16,807 nt of DNA from Candidatus Dojkabacteria bacterium (GCA_028696915.1 JAQVGB010000014.1:1-16807), one strand, 5' to 3'. Counted from the stretch's first letter, positions 6,460 to 14,487 are shown. Notes: generated by a model not told the origin, from the sequence alone. Numbers and translations are program-made.

Positions 6460-7833
6460 ATGCAGTCATCGTCTCTGCTACAGATGCAGAGAGATTCGCA
6501 TCTGTTCGTGTCATTGACGCGGGGCACGCTCTCGTACCTGCTCACCGCATCCGATTACTCCTCTGCGGCGTCATGGTCTGAAAGCCTGTCTATTCCGCTT
6601 CCGTTGGGTTTCATGTTGTCCGATCTTGACGATGTGCTGGCCCAAAGCCTTCCCGTCTGGGCTGAAAGCATCGGATGGGACATTGTGAAGTGCCGAAATG
6701 ATGTATGCCTTCTTTCACTATGTGAAGGAGATTGTGTCGGAGGTGTAAGTCTTCTTGTTTCTCCTGAGTATGATGCCGATGAGTTCCGTTCCCTGGTACT
6801 GGGGGTTCATGCGTATACCGCCAGCAAAGAAATGACGATAGAAGCGATTTCACGGTACCTCGAGGTCCTCGAAAAGCCGCGGGTGCTGGTTGTCGATCTG
6901 GGGTGGGACGAAATTGCGGTCTATCATGTTTCTCGGGGACACAGCGGGTCTTCCCGTGAAGGCAGGGTCGTCGTGAGGGAGTCGTGTGTGGAAGAGGAGT
7001 ACCTGCGGCGTCTGCCCGGACTGATCAAATCGAACATCCTGTCCGTTTCCCTCCGGCATGATGTCGTCATTGACCTCCTCAACAATGTGAGGGCGCGCCG
7101 GATTGTGGGTGCGCAGTCTCCCCATGTACAGGATGTCCTTCGCGCGTATATCACCTCTGCTCTGATCAATATGAAAGACCGGGAGGTGCATACGTTCGGA
7201 ACCGGTAGTGATCGGGGGATTGTTCTTGTATCCGGAGAAATGGCGCAGGCACTTCCCGAACCGGTACTTTTGCTTTCTGTCATCGATGGACTTCAACTGC
7301 GGGGAACGTATGAAATAGCGGTCGATGGGGGGCAGCGGATGCCGGCGTGGAACCTGACACTAACCGGTAAGTCTCTTCCGCTTTCTCCAAATGTTGTTTT
7401 TGAGAATACGTACCTGTATATCTCGACGGAGCGGGGTGCAAGCGGAAGCCGCGGGAGGCTTGCGTTTCGGGGCTTACTGGCGGAGCGGCATGACGGAGAC
7501 GTTTCGAACATCGACAAGAACACCGTTGTGCCACCCCGCAGGGATCCGCGGATGATTGTCGGTCAGTGCGGGGAGATCCACTCGTTTTCTGTTTCCGGCG
7601 GTGGATCGGTACTTCTTCAACCGGCGAAGTCCGTCTTTTATCCGAACCTCGAGCGGCGTAGGTCCGACGGAACGGAGTATCTTGCTGCGGATTTTTCCAC
7701 CGCTGTCGATTCGATCATCATCGATAACAGGGAAATCCCGATCAGGTATGGACCGGATGTCCACACGAATTCCAGGAAAATATCGGGGTGGGTGCAAGGT
7801 CTTCCCGCTAAGATGAAACGGCGGAGCATATGA
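6460..7833 (+). CDS. Unrecognised actin-fold-like protein, distantly like C-terminal half of MutL/GlmL
   Basis: 457 residues, hydrophilic, no signal peptide or membrane helix. It is not a confidently known family. Residues 141-150 (RVLVVDLGWD) look like the phosphate-1 strand of an ASKHA (actin/sugar kinase/Hsp70) fold, although the usual DxGSxxT is degraded. Residues 254-260 (IVLVSGE), then LSVIDGLQLRGTYEIAVDGG, resemble the adenosine-side segment of the MutL/GlmL family (glutamate mutase-associated ATPase): a GGVLAH-like turn, then LLDALQPVGVT and LALD. A beta-rich C-terminal domain follows and the end is basic (KMKRRSI). From memory, a comparable MutL-like gene followed by a homologue of the next gene occurs in Chloroflexota; no glutamate mutase is present here. 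The start is uncertain: ATG 6460 or ATG 6484, neither with a Shine-Dalgarno sequence. It follows rpsR by 20 bp and overlaps the next gene by 4 bp (ATGA), so the two are probably translationally coupled. Confidence 0.6.
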   Translation: MQSSSLLQMQRDSHLFVSLTRGTLSYLLTASDYSSAASWSESLSIPLPLGFMLSDLDDVLAQSLPVWAESIGWDIVKCRNDVCLLSLCEGDCVGGVSLLVSPEYDADEFRSLVLGVHAYTASKEMTIEAISRYLEVLEKPRVLVVDLGWDEIAVYHVSRGHSGSSREGRVVVRESCVEEEYLRRLPGLIKSNILSVSLRHDVVIDLLNNVRARRIVGAQSPHVQDVLRAYITSALINMKDREVHTFGTGSDRGIVLVSGEMAQALPEPVLLLSVIDGLQLRGTYEIAVDGGQRMPAWNLTLTGKSLPLSPNVVFENTYLYISTERGASGSRGRLAFRGLLAERHDGDVSNIDKNTVVPPRRDPRMIVGQCGEIHSFSVSGGGSVLLQPAKSVFYPNLERRRSDGTEYLAADFSTAVDSIIIDNREIPIRYGPDVHTNSRKISGWVQGLPAKMKRRSI

Positions 7834-8876
7834 TCGTCCCACTGCATGTCACCGTCAAAACCATGCCAAACCAGCGCTTTGTGATTTCATTTGCCGGTGA
7901 CGCGGCATGCCTTGTCAGGGTAGGGGATGTCGTGGTCCCTTCAACAATTATCTTTGAAGGACGGTCCAGTGAAATATTGCAAACCGTCCATCTCTGCAAG
8001 GAACTTGGTGTACCACTCGGAGATGTGGAGAAGTATCTCAGGAAGACGGACGGCGTTATCGTTGAGGAAGGGGATGTCATCGCGTACAGAACTGTCGCGG
8101 TTGGGACAGTCGAGCGGGTTGTAAAAGCGTTGACTGACGGGAGAATTTCGACAGCAAGGCTTGATACCGGGGTTGTCGACATCCGTGCCCCGTTTGTTTC
8201 CGCATCTATCCCGGCTGGCGTGCACGGGAGGGTTTCGAAAATAGTACCCGAACGAAATGGCGAGCGCACGATCGAGCTGTCTGTAACGGGCCACACCGCC
8301 GCCCCATTTATCTGCCGTGGACCTGATGTTTCGGCACCACTGTTTATGCTCAAGGATGGAATGTCGCTGTACCGTCCGTCGGACGTGCCGGAGGACTGCA
8401 AGGGAAAGATTGTGGTCGCCGGCAGGTCGCTCTCGCTTGCGTTGTATGAAAAGCTTGTCTCGATGGGTTCGTCGGGGGTTATTGCGGGCGGTATTCCGTT
8501 TACCGAGTGGGCGCTGTTCGATCAGTGTGCCGTACCGGTATTCATCACGGAAGGATGGGGGGTTATTCCGGTAAACAGCGTCCTGATGGCTGTTCTTACG
8601 GAATGTGCCGGAGATTTCTGTTTTCTTAACTGCTCTGAGAACAAGATGGTTATCTGTCCGTCGGGTGTTATTCCCTCTCCGGAGGAGAGCTGTCCGGTAT
8701 CGCTTGTGGATCTTAGTCCGGGGCAGGAGGTGCAGATATGGGATATGCCGTACTGGGGGGTCTGTGGTACAGTCGTCAGTATTCACGAGCCAGAAGAGCT
8801 TGTGCAGGTTCTTTTTAAAAGCGGTGAAAAAGTGGTTGTGGGGGTCCGGAGTATTATGGCAATCGGTGAGGAGTGA
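7830..8876 (+). CDS. Unrecognised barrel-sandwich plus KOW/SH3-like protein, partner of upstream gene
   Basis: 348 residues, soluble by sequence. An N-terminal part of about 170 residues is rich in short beta strands and has turns of the type EEGDVIAYR and IPAGVHGRVSKIVPE, as in lipoyl/barrel-sandwich folds, but there is no lipoylated DKA/DKV lysine motif. Residues 191-255 form an alternating alpha/beta unit (KGKIVVAGRSLS, LYEKLVSMGSSGVIAGGIPF, VPVFITEGWGVIPV). The last 50 residues (PGQEVQIWD, GVCGTVVSI, EKVVVGVRSIMAI) look like a KOW/SH3 barrel. The same order of parts is known to me from uncharacterised Chloroflexota proteins next to MutL-like genes, recalled and not checked. Function is unknown. 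The start ATG overlaps the previous stop as ATGA; Met12 is an alternative. Six of the cysteines lie within residues 234-288 and have no clear metal-site spacing. Confidence 0.6.
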   Translation: MIVPLHVTVKTMPNQRFVISFAGDAACLVRVGDVVVPSTIIFEGRSSEILQTVHLCKELGVPLGDVEKYLRKTDGVIVEEGDVIAYRTVAVGTVERVVKALTDGRISTARLDTGVVDIRAPFVSASIPAGVHGRVSKIVPERNGERTIELSVTGHTAAPFICRGPDVSAPLFMLKDGMSLYRPSDVPEDCKGKIVVAGRSLSLALYEKLVSMGSSGVIAGGIPFTEWALFDQCAVPVFITEGWGVIPVNSVLMAVLTECAGDFCFLNCSENKMVICPSGVIPSPEESCPVSLVDLSPGQEVQIWDMPYWGVCGTVVSIHEPEELVQVLFKSGEKVVVGVRSIMAIGEE

Positions 8877-8948
8877 GGTGCTGTCCGCAGTGGGACGTTT
8901 TCGTTGCGTTTTATTAAGATTTCCCGTTTGTTCCTTGGCATGAATGGG

Positions 8949-8984
8949 TATAATTAGCGTGAAACACGCCATCAGGTGTATAAT
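8949..8984 (+). promoter_or_regulatory. Tandem TATAAT boxes upstream of the S41 protease gene
   Basis: Two perfect TATAAT boxes lie 30 bp apart, at 8949-8954 and 8979-8984. The second ends 10 nt before the ATG at 8995, giving a near-leaderless transcript; its -35 region (8956-8961) is poor. The first has a partial -35 (GTTTGT, 8926-8931, 17-nt spacer). The 118-bp gap after the previous gene holds no other recognisable feature, and its T-rich part lacks a terminator hairpin. Confidence 0.5.
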
Positions 8985-8994
8985 GTTTATACAT

Positions 8995-10287
8995 ATGTAT
9001 TCATCAAAACGTCCGTACAATCATGACGCGGTCCCAAGTCAGAGGAGTCGCTCTTCAGGAAGCTCGTACCTCTCCGTTATCGGAGCGGTCCTTGTTGCAG
9101 TTTGTGTCTTTGCGACGGGTTTCTTTGCTGGAAAAATCTGGGGTGGACAGGTCGGCATAGAAGAAGGAACGCCACTGTACTCACTCATTGGCAAGCGGCA
9201 GAACGCTGAGGTGACCGAGCTGGACTTCGATTTGTTCTGGAACGTCTGGCAGACGATCCAGTCTGAATATGTCGAGCGCAACGTATCCGAAAAAGAGTTG
9301 TTCTACGGAGCTATCAAAGGAATGGTTTCCGGCGTCGATGACCCGGTAACGGTATTTTTGACACCTGAGGAGACTCAGCAGTACATGGAAGGGAACCAGG
9401 GAAAGTTCGAGGGCATTGGAGCTGAACTGGGATATGAAGGCGGTGTGGTAGTCATTGTGTCTCCCCTTGAAGGATCTCCGGCAATTGAATCGGGTTTGCG
9501 GTCCGGGGATGCGGTCCTGAGAGTTGACGGGGTTGATGTGACGGGAAAGAGCGTTTTCGAAGTGGTTGCCCTGCTGAGGGGGGAGCGGGGAACGGACGTT
9601 GTGATAACGGTAGCGCGTTCGGGGCAGAACGAAACAATGGATATTACCGTGACGCGTGGTGAGATCACGGTTCCGAGCATTACGTATGAAGGAACCGAAG
9701 AAGGCATTGCAGTTATCGATGTCGACCGGTTTTCGGAATCGTCGATTATCGCATGGGAGTCGTTGTGGAGCTCGGTTGTTACCAGTGCTCTTGCAGACAG
9801 CCCGGAGGGGGTAGTCCTTGATCTTCGTGGAAATCCAGGGGGGTATTTCAATGCGGCAGTCTACGCGGCAGGAGAATTCCTTCCCGAGGGTTCACGGGTG
9901 GCTGTTCAGACAGACCGTGACGGTAATGAGCAGACGTTCACGGTCAGCCGCGATGGTAAGCTTCTTGATATTCCGCTGGTCGTTCTTGTGGACGGGGGCA
10001 GTGCGTCCGCTTCGGAGATTCTCGCTGGTGCACTTCAATTTCATAACAGGGCGCAGATCATTGGTGAACGCACATATGGAAAGGGCACCGCTCAACAAGT
10101 CGTGGACTATCCTGACGGCTCAAGTCTGCACATCACGACGTTGAAATGGGTCCTTCCGGACGGTCAGTGGCTGAACCCTGAAAATGTGATCGAGCCGGAT
10201 GCCGAGGTGGAGCTCACGGACGAAGACTTCAGGAACGGTCTGGACCCGCAAATGGAATCTGCCCGGCAGTACTTAAGTTCTCAATAA
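8995..10287 (+). CDS. S41 family C-terminal processing peptidase (CtpA-like)
   Basis: 430 residues from the ATG at 8995. The frame opens at 8944, but those 17 extra codons contain both TATAAT boxes, so the later start is chosen. A short cytoplasmic segment precedes a single membrane helix at about 25-45, leaving the enzyme outside. Then follow an N-terminal helical region (EYVERNVSEKELFYGAIKGMVSGVDDPVTVFL), a PDZ domain (about 140-222: GIGAELGYEGG, SPAIESGLRSGDAVLRVDG) and the protease core with VVLDLRGNPGG. The catalytic dyad is Ser338, in GGSASASEILAG, and Lys363, in TYGKGTAQQ, with the 25-residue spacing of E. coli Prc. The family trims or degrades membrane and envelope proteins at exposed C-termini. 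The next gene, rplI, is 8 bp downstream and is probably cotranscribed. Confidence 0.95.
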   Translation: MYSSKRPYNHDAVPSQRSRSSGSSYLSVIGAVLVAVCVFATGFFAGKIWGGQVGIEEGTPLYSLIGKRQNAEVTELDFDLFWNVWQTIQSEYVERNVSEKELFYGAIKGMVSGVDDPVTVFLTPEETQQYMEGNQGKFEGIGAELGYEGGVVVIVSPLEGSPAIESGLRSGDAVLRVDGVDVTGKSVFEVVALLRGERGTDVVITVARSGQNETMDITVTRGEITVPSITYEGTEEGIAVIDVDRFSESSIIAWESLWSSVVTSALADSPEGVVLDLRGNPGGYFNAAVYAAGEFLPEGSRVAVQTDRDGNEQTFTVSRDGKLLDIPLVVLVDGGSASASEILAGALQFHNRAQIIGERTYGKGTAQQVVDYPDGSSLHITTLKWVLPDGQWLNPENVIEPDAEVELTDEDFRNGLDPQMESARQYLSSQ

Positions 10288-10295
10288 CCGAGTCG

Positions 10296-10757
10296 ATGAA
10301 AGTAATTTTACTGCAGGATGTTGCGACGGTGGGAAGCCGGGGGGATGTCGTGGAGGTGTCTCCCGGATATGGAATTAATTATCTTCTGCCAAGAGGGCTT
10401 GCGGTGTCCGCAACGGCCGATGCATTACAAAACGCCCAGAATTTGAAACAGCGCAAGATGGAGAAACAAAATGAGCGCCGCGGCATTGTTGACCGGATAT
10501 CGGGAACGGCCGCAAACAAAAGCGTGCAGATTACTGCGAAGGCAAGCAAGGGTGGGCGTCTCTACGGATCGCTTTCCCAAACGGATCTTGTTACGGAACT
10601 TGAAAAAGCATGGGATATCAGCGGCAAAGGGGTGTCAGTCACGGTCGATCTTGCTCAGCCGATCCATGAGGTCGGCAAATATCCGCTCGAGATAGAGCTG
10701 TCGGACGGGTCTCAGAGCAGGAAATTCGACATGGTTGTCTCCGTCGTCGCCGAATAA
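10296..10757 (+). CDS. rplI: 50S ribosomal protein L9 (bL9)
   Basis: 153 residues, typical length. The N-terminal domain has MKVILLQDVATVGSRGDVVEV and the PGYGINYLLPRGLA signature, followed by the long connecting helix (ALQNAQNLKQRKMEKQ) and the C-terminal domain (RLYGSLSQTDLV, KYPLEIELSDG). L9 binds 23S rRNA near the L1 stalk and helps keep the reading frame. Several CPR lineages lack L9, so its presence is mildly informative about the host. It lies between two extracytoplasmic protease genes, 8 bp after the first and 55 bp before the second; here dnaB is not its neighbour, although the two are often linked. Confidence 0.96.
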   Translation: MKVILLQDVATVGSRGDVVEVSPGYGINYLLPRGLAVSATADALQNAQNLKQRKMEKQNERRGIVDRISGTAANKSVQITAKASKGGRLYGSLSQTDLVTELEKAWDISGKGVSVTVDLAQPIHEVGKYPLEIELSDGSQSRKFDMVVSVVAE

Positions 10758-10767
10758 TGACAGAAAC

Positions 10768-10787
10768 GCAGGAGTAATACGTCCTGC
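10768..10787 (+). repeat. Short inverted repeat between rplI and the HtrA gene
   Basis: GCAGGA (10768-10773), an 8-nt loop and TCCTGC (10782-10787) form a perfect 6-bp stem. It is followed by AAATAAATTGTTG rather than a T run, so it is not a convincing Rho-independent terminator. It could be an mRNA stabiliser or attenuating structure between the two genes. Confidence 0.3.
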
Positions 10788-10812
10788 AAATAAATTGTTG
10801 ATATTCATTCCG

Positions 10813-12015
10813 ATGGCAGATATGAGAGGATCAGCTTCTGTGCAGGACCAGCCGCACAACAAACAAGCGGTCCTGCCGAAACGTTCCGGAGGGCGAAGGC
10901 TTGCGGCTGGATGTCTGGTGACCGGTTTTCTTGGAGTCCTTCTGCTTGTTGCCCTTGCCATTGCGGGGGTTGTTGCCGCTCCGTCTATCAGGAACTGGAT
11001 TTCTAACTCGGATATTCCATTTTTCAATTCACTGTCAGAGACAGTCATCGAGGGATCGCGCGAGGTCATTATCGAGGAAAATTGGGTGACCGATGTCGTC
11101 GAGAGGTCGAGCAAGGGTGTCGTCAGCATCGCAATCGCTGAAGCAAGTCTGGACCCTTCACAGGGGACCATAAGCGACTCGATTGGTATCGGGACCGGCT
11201 TTGTGATCGACGAGGACGGAGTAATCCTGACAAACCAGCATGTCGTGTCAGACCCTGATGCGTCGTACATAGCAATAGGATGGGATGGTCAGCGGTATAC
11301 CGTGACGGATATCGCGCGTGACGATGTGAACGATTTTGCCATCCTCCGTGTCGAAGGGGCCGGCGATCTCGAAGCACTGCCACTTGGTACGTCGCAGTCT
11401 CTGCAGTTGGGCCAGTTTGTGGTTGCTATAGGAAATCCTCTCGGGGACCTGCCGGGAACGGTGACGACCGGCGTGATCAGTGGTCTCGGACGGTCCGTCA
11501 CGGCAAGCAGTGGAGGATTCTGGGGCACGGCACGGACCTATGAGGATGTTATTCAGACAGATGCGGCGATCAATCCCGGGAATTCCGGAGGGCCGCTCCT
11601 TGATTCAGAGGGAATGGTTATCGGCATCAATTTTGCGACGACGTCCGGTGCGGACAATATTTCGTTTGCTCTCCCGATCGACCGGGCAAAGGAGCGGATT
11701 GTCGAGTACAATGCCAACGGGCGCTTCATCAAGCCGTACTTCGGCGTGGAGTATGTGCTGATCTCACGCTCTGAGGCGATGTTTTACGAGGACGTCGTGC
11801 CCGGGGCCTTTGTCCGCCGTGTCGTGGCGGGAAGCCCTGCAGCAGACGCCGGGGTGCAGAGTGGGGATATCATCACGAGAATTGACGGAAATCCGGTAAC
11901 GACCTCTTTCTCATCGATCATTCAAGGGTACAGTGTGGGAGACGAGGTGGCGGTGGACGTATGGCGAGAGGGAGAAACGCAGACGATGACGGTTGTCCTG
12001 ACCGAAGCGGAGTAG
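10813..12015 (+). CDS. HtrA/DegP-like membrane-anchored serine protease (S1C)
   Basis: 400 residues from the ATG at 10813; ATG at 10822 is an alternative, and a TTG at 10735 would overlap rplI. A basic N-terminus (KRSGGRR) leads into one membrane helix (about 31-57), placing the rest outside the cell membrane. The trypsin-like domain contains His143 (LTNQHVV), Asp174 (DVNDFAILRV) and Ser258 (NPGNSGGPLL), a complete catalytic triad in the usual context (QTDAAINPGNSGGP). One C-terminal PDZ domain (about 310-397: GAFVRRVVAGSPAADAGVQSGDIITRIDG) follows. HtrA enzymes degrade or refold misfolded extracytoplasmic proteins. With the S41 protease two genes upstream this makes an envelope quality-control pair. 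It is convergent with prmC across a 76-bp gap with no clear terminator. Confidence 0.95.
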   Translation: MADMRGSASVQDQPHNKQAVLPKRSGGRRLAAGCLVTGFLGVLLLVALAIAGVVAAPSIRNWISNSDIPFFNSLSETVIEGSREVIIEENWVTDVVERSSKGVVSIAIAEASLDPSQGTISDSIGIGTGFVIDEDGVILTNQHVVSDPDASYIAIGWDGQRYTVTDIARDDVNDFAILRVEGAGDLEALPLGTSQSLQLGQFVVAIGNPLGDLPGTVTTGVISGLGRSVTASSGGFWGTARTYEDVIQTDAAINPGNSGGPLLDSEGMVIGINFATTSGADNISFALPIDRAKERIVEYNANGRFIKPYFGVEYVLISRSEAMFYEDVVPGAFVRRVVAGSPAADAGVQSGDIITRIDGNPVTTSFSSIIQGYSVGDEVAVDVWREGETQTMTVVLTEAE

Positions 12016-12091
12016 GGGAGAACTGATATTCTGTCCTTCAGCAGGTCTTTCGGGTCCCGCTGCATGGGCAGGGCTTCTACCGGAACAGCTG

Positions 12092-13036
12092 TTATGTCTG
12101 TATCGAAACAAACCGTGTGATCTCGAAGGGGTCGGTGTGTACTGTTATCCGGGCGTCCGGATAGAATCTGTTCGCGAAATCGAGCAGTGTTTCAAGCACA
12201 CGGGGATCGGCTTCAAGAAGGATTACCCCGTGCTCGTGCAGGCGTTCAAGTGCCTGAATGAGGAATGTTCGTATGAGATCGACACCATTGATACCGCCGT
12301 CGAGTGCAATGTGCGGCTCGTAGTGCTTAACGCTTTTTGGAAGAGTATCAATATCCACATGCCTGATGTACGGCAGATTTCCGACGATAATATCAAGCTT
12401 GATATCCTCCGGCACCGGTTCTAGCAAGCTTCCCTCGAAAAGCCGGACCGTACGAGTCAGCTGGTAGGCGGAGAGGTTCTTTCGCGCGATTTTCAGGGCC
12501 TTACCGGAAATATCCGAGGCGAAATAGCTGACCGGCTCCCGGAGATGGAGGGCTGTTGAAATGATGATGCACCCGCTTCCTGTTCCGACGTCGAGAATGG
12601 AAAGCTTCCGTTTGTTCTGGTCGGGATCTGTCCGGCATTGAAATGTGCCGTTGTGTAATTTCTGGTGTGCCGCATCGAGGGTGAGGTTGACGAGAGACTC
12701 TGTTTCGACGCGGGGGATGAGTGTATCTTTGGAAACATAGAAGCGGCAGTCGTAGAAATCAGCTGAACCGGTGATGTATTCCAGCGGCTCGTCTTTTTTG
12801 AGCCGTCTGACGATGCGTTCCAGCCGGCCCAACTGCTCAAGGGTCAGCTTTTTGTCGAGCGACTGCAGAATGCCTGTTTCATTGAGCTCTACGACGTGCT
12901 CCATGATGCGGATGGTGTCCGTGTCTTTGTTCGCAAGTTTAGACCGTACGGTGCGGGAAATATGCGCGAGGGCCTGTTGTATTGTCATGCGCTCGGTGGA
13001 CTGTTTTTTTCGCGTCGTAGCATTTGCTTGTTTCAT
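12092..13036 (-). CDS. prmC: Peptide chain release factor glutamine methyltransferase
   Basis: 314 residues. An N-terminal helical domain (about 17-90, ending DEPLEYITGSADFYDCRFYV and PRVETE) precedes a Rossmann methyltransferase domain with the SAM-binding motif DVGTGSG at 149-155. The catalytic motif is NLPY at 220-223, where most members have NPPY. PrmC methylates the glutamine of the GGQ motif of release factors, and its gene directly follows prfA with a 4-bp ATGA overlap, the usual pairing. The first 16 residues are Lys/Thr-rich, so Met17 is a possible alternative start, but the overlap with prfA favours the longer form. The Pro-to-Leu change lies in the motif that holds the target glutamine. 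Confidence 0.93.
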   Translation of the reverse strand: MKQANATTRKKQSTERMTIQQALAHISRTVRSKLANKDTDTIRIMEHVVELNETGILQSLDKKLTLEQLGRLERIVRRLKKDEPLEYITGSADFYDCRFYVSKDTLIPRVETESLVNLTLDAAHQKLHNGTFQCRTDPDQNKRKLSILDVGTGSGCIIISTALHLREPVSYFASDISGKALKIARKNLSAYQLTRTVRLFEGSLLEPVPEDIKLDIIVGNLPYIRHVDIDTLPKSVKHYEPHIALDGGINGVDLIRTFLIQALERLHEHGVILLEADPRVLETLLDFANRFYPDARITVHTDPFEITRFVSIQT

Positions 13037-14082
13037 GATGCCGGTTGATGAGCTGAATGTGTGTTGAGCGCTTTCATATCGGAAAGAAGCTCGTCGAGAT
13101 CACCGTGGAGCACCGTCGTCAAATTGTGCCATGACTTTTTCAACCGATGGTCGGTGATGCGGTTTTGGGGGAAATTGTAGGTTCTCACTTTTTCCGCCCG
13201 CTGTGCCGTTTTTATGTGCTCCTTGCGCAGAGCGGCCCGCTCCTGTTGTTGTTCTTCCAACTGCCGGTCGTACAAACGGGTGCGCAACAGCGACAGTGCA
13301 GTTTGCCGGTTTTTGAGCTGGGAACGGCTTTCCTGACAGCTGACGATGATGCCGGTCGGAAGGTGAGTTATGCGTATCGCCGAGTCCGTTTTGTTGACGT
13401 GCTGTCCTCCGGCGCCTGACGAGCGGTAGGTGTCTATTCGCATGTCCTCGGGCTTGATCTCGATGTCAATGTCTTCCGCTTCGGGCATAACCGCAACTGA
13501 CGCGGTCGAGGTGTGGATCCTACCCGAACTTTCCGTTGCCGGGATGCGTTGAACGCGGTGGACACCGCTTTCCCACTTGAACAATCCGAACGCGCCTTCT
13601 CCCGAAACAGATGCGGTGATTTCCTTGAATCCTCCCGTTTCAGACAAATGCTGGTTCAAAACTTCAACCGAGAACCCTTTTTGAGCGGCATACAGGCTGT
13701 ACATCCGGAAAAGGTCTGCGGCAAACAGTGCGGCCTCTTCGCCGCCGGCTCCCGCCCTGATTTCAAAAACGGCGTTGCGCTCATCACGGTCATCATCAAC
13801 GTGTTCCAGTTTCGCAATTTCTTCCTGTATTCGTGAGAGCAGGGCGTTGCGCTGTTGTGAGATGTCGGAAATTTCCTGGCGTGCAAGCTCCAGGAGCTGT
13901 GTGTCCTGTTCAGATGATATGATCTGGTCTGCCTGGGCCTGACGATTATCGAGGATGTCGAGAGTGGCCAGCAGTGACGCGAGGGGCTGAAGCTTGTTGA
14001 ATGTTTTCCATTGCTGGGGAGTCTGAGGGCTTGTGATGGCGCTGATCTTCTTTCTGTAGGTATCGAGAATGTTGGTATCCAT
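13033..14082 (-). CDS. prfA: Peptide chain release factor 1
   Basis: 349 residues, typical length. The stop-codon-reading tripeptide is PAT (181-183, in QRIPATESSGR), the PxT form that defines RF1 and reads UAA/UAG, not the SPF form of RF2. The GGQ peptide-release motif is at 225-227 (SSGAGGQHVNKTDSAIRI). The GAGGEEAALFA segment and the N-terminal coiled helices are also present. The domain order is complete. The start lies 39 bp after rpmE, and the stop overlaps the prmC start, so the three genes form one minus-strand transcription unit. Because several genes in this window end in UGA, an RF2 gene is expected elsewhere in the genome. Confidence 0.97.
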   Translation of the reverse strand: MDTNILDTYRKKISAITSPQTPQQWKTFNKLQPLASLLATLDILDNRQAQADQIISSEQDTQLLELARQEISDISQQRNALLSRIQEEIAKLEHVDDDRDERNAVFEIRAGAGGEEAALFAADLFRMYSLYAAQKGFSVEVLNQHLSETGGFKEITASVSGEGAFGLFKWESGVHRVQRIPATESSGRIHTSTASVAVMPEAEDIDIEIKPEDMRIDTYRSSGAGGQHVNKTDSAIRITHLPTGIIVSCQESRSQLKNRQTALSLLRTRLYDRQLEEQQQERAALRKEHIKTAQRAEKVRTYNFPQNRITDHRLKKSWHNLTTVLHGDLDELLSDMKALNTHSAHQPAS

Positions 14083-14121
14083 AGGTGTGGAAAAGAACGA
14101 TGAAGATGAGCGTTGGTACAG

Positions 14122-14448
14122 CTACTTGGACATGTTCTTCAACAGGTCCTTGAGCGTTTGCCCGGACCCTGCCTTTGCCGTCAGCCGGTCAGCCTTTGCC
14201 TGTTTGCGGCGGGCCATTTTTTCTCGTTTGGTAATAACGCGCTGTGCGGCCTGTTTTCTGCGGTCTTCGAATTTCGAGACAAGGTTTGCGGTATCGACGA
14301 TCCGTTGTTCACCGGTGTAGAAGGGATGGCACTTGGAGCAGAGCTCGGTCGTGATTGCCGTAACGGTCGAGCCCGTGACGAACGTATTGCCGCATGAGCA
14401 CGTGACGGTTACCTGTGTATTGTATTTCGGATGGCCATTCTTTTTCAT
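14122..14448 (-). CDS. rpmE: 50S ribosomal protein L31 (bL31), zinc-type with basic C-terminal extension
   Basis: 108 residues from the ATG at 14448; upstream in-frame codons to 14502 lie across the promoter and are excluded. The core resembles standard L31: MKKNGHPKYNTQVTVTCSCG, then CSKCHPFYTGEQRIVDT. Cys17, Cys19, Cys37 and Cys40 provide a complete zinc site. Typical L31 is about 70 residues; here about 40 extra residues rich in Lys, Arg and Ala (KREKMARRKQAKADR) extend the C-terminus, probably contacting rRNA. It heads the rpmE-prfA-prmC unit. The strong promoter 10 nt before the ATG leaves almost no leader. Confidence 0.94.
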   Translation of the reverse strand: MKKNGHPKYNTQVTVTCSCGNTFVTGSTVTAITTELCSKCHPFYTGEQRIVDTANLVSKFEDRRKQAAQRVITKREKMARRKQAKADRLTAKAGSGQTLKDLLKNMSK

Positions 14449-14458
14449 TGCGAAGGTG

Positions 14459-14487
14459 ATTATAGCAGGGGTTGTGAAGCGAGGCAA
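14459..14487 (-). promoter_or_regulatory. Promoter of rpmE-prfA-prmC, near-leaderless
   Basis: On the minus strand TTGCCT (14487-14482), a 17-nt spacer ending TGC, then perfect TATAAT (14464-14459). The ATG at 14448 follows after 10 nt. This is the best promoter in the window: consensus -10, extended TGn, ideal spacing, and the same -35 as rpsF. A leader of about 3 nt is expected, so ribosome recruitment cannot use a Shine-Dalgarno sequence. Confidence 0.75.

Noticed and set aside
7941..9020. Long minus-strand open frame of about 359 codons opposite the barrel-sandwich gene
   Set aside because: It is an antisense shadow: its product is rich in Arg, His and Asn without any domain or signal, it spans the intergenic promoter region, and the plus strand has clear, coupled genes there.
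10768..10787. Inverted repeat as a Rho-independent terminator after rplI
   Set aside because: The stem is only 6 bp and is followed by AAATAAATTGTTG instead of a T run. It is listed only as a repeat.
10635..11270. Minus-strand open frame of 211 codons over rplI and the HtrA gene
   Set aside because: It is antisense to two confidently identified genes, and its Ser/Thr/Arg-rich product is typical of a shadow frame.
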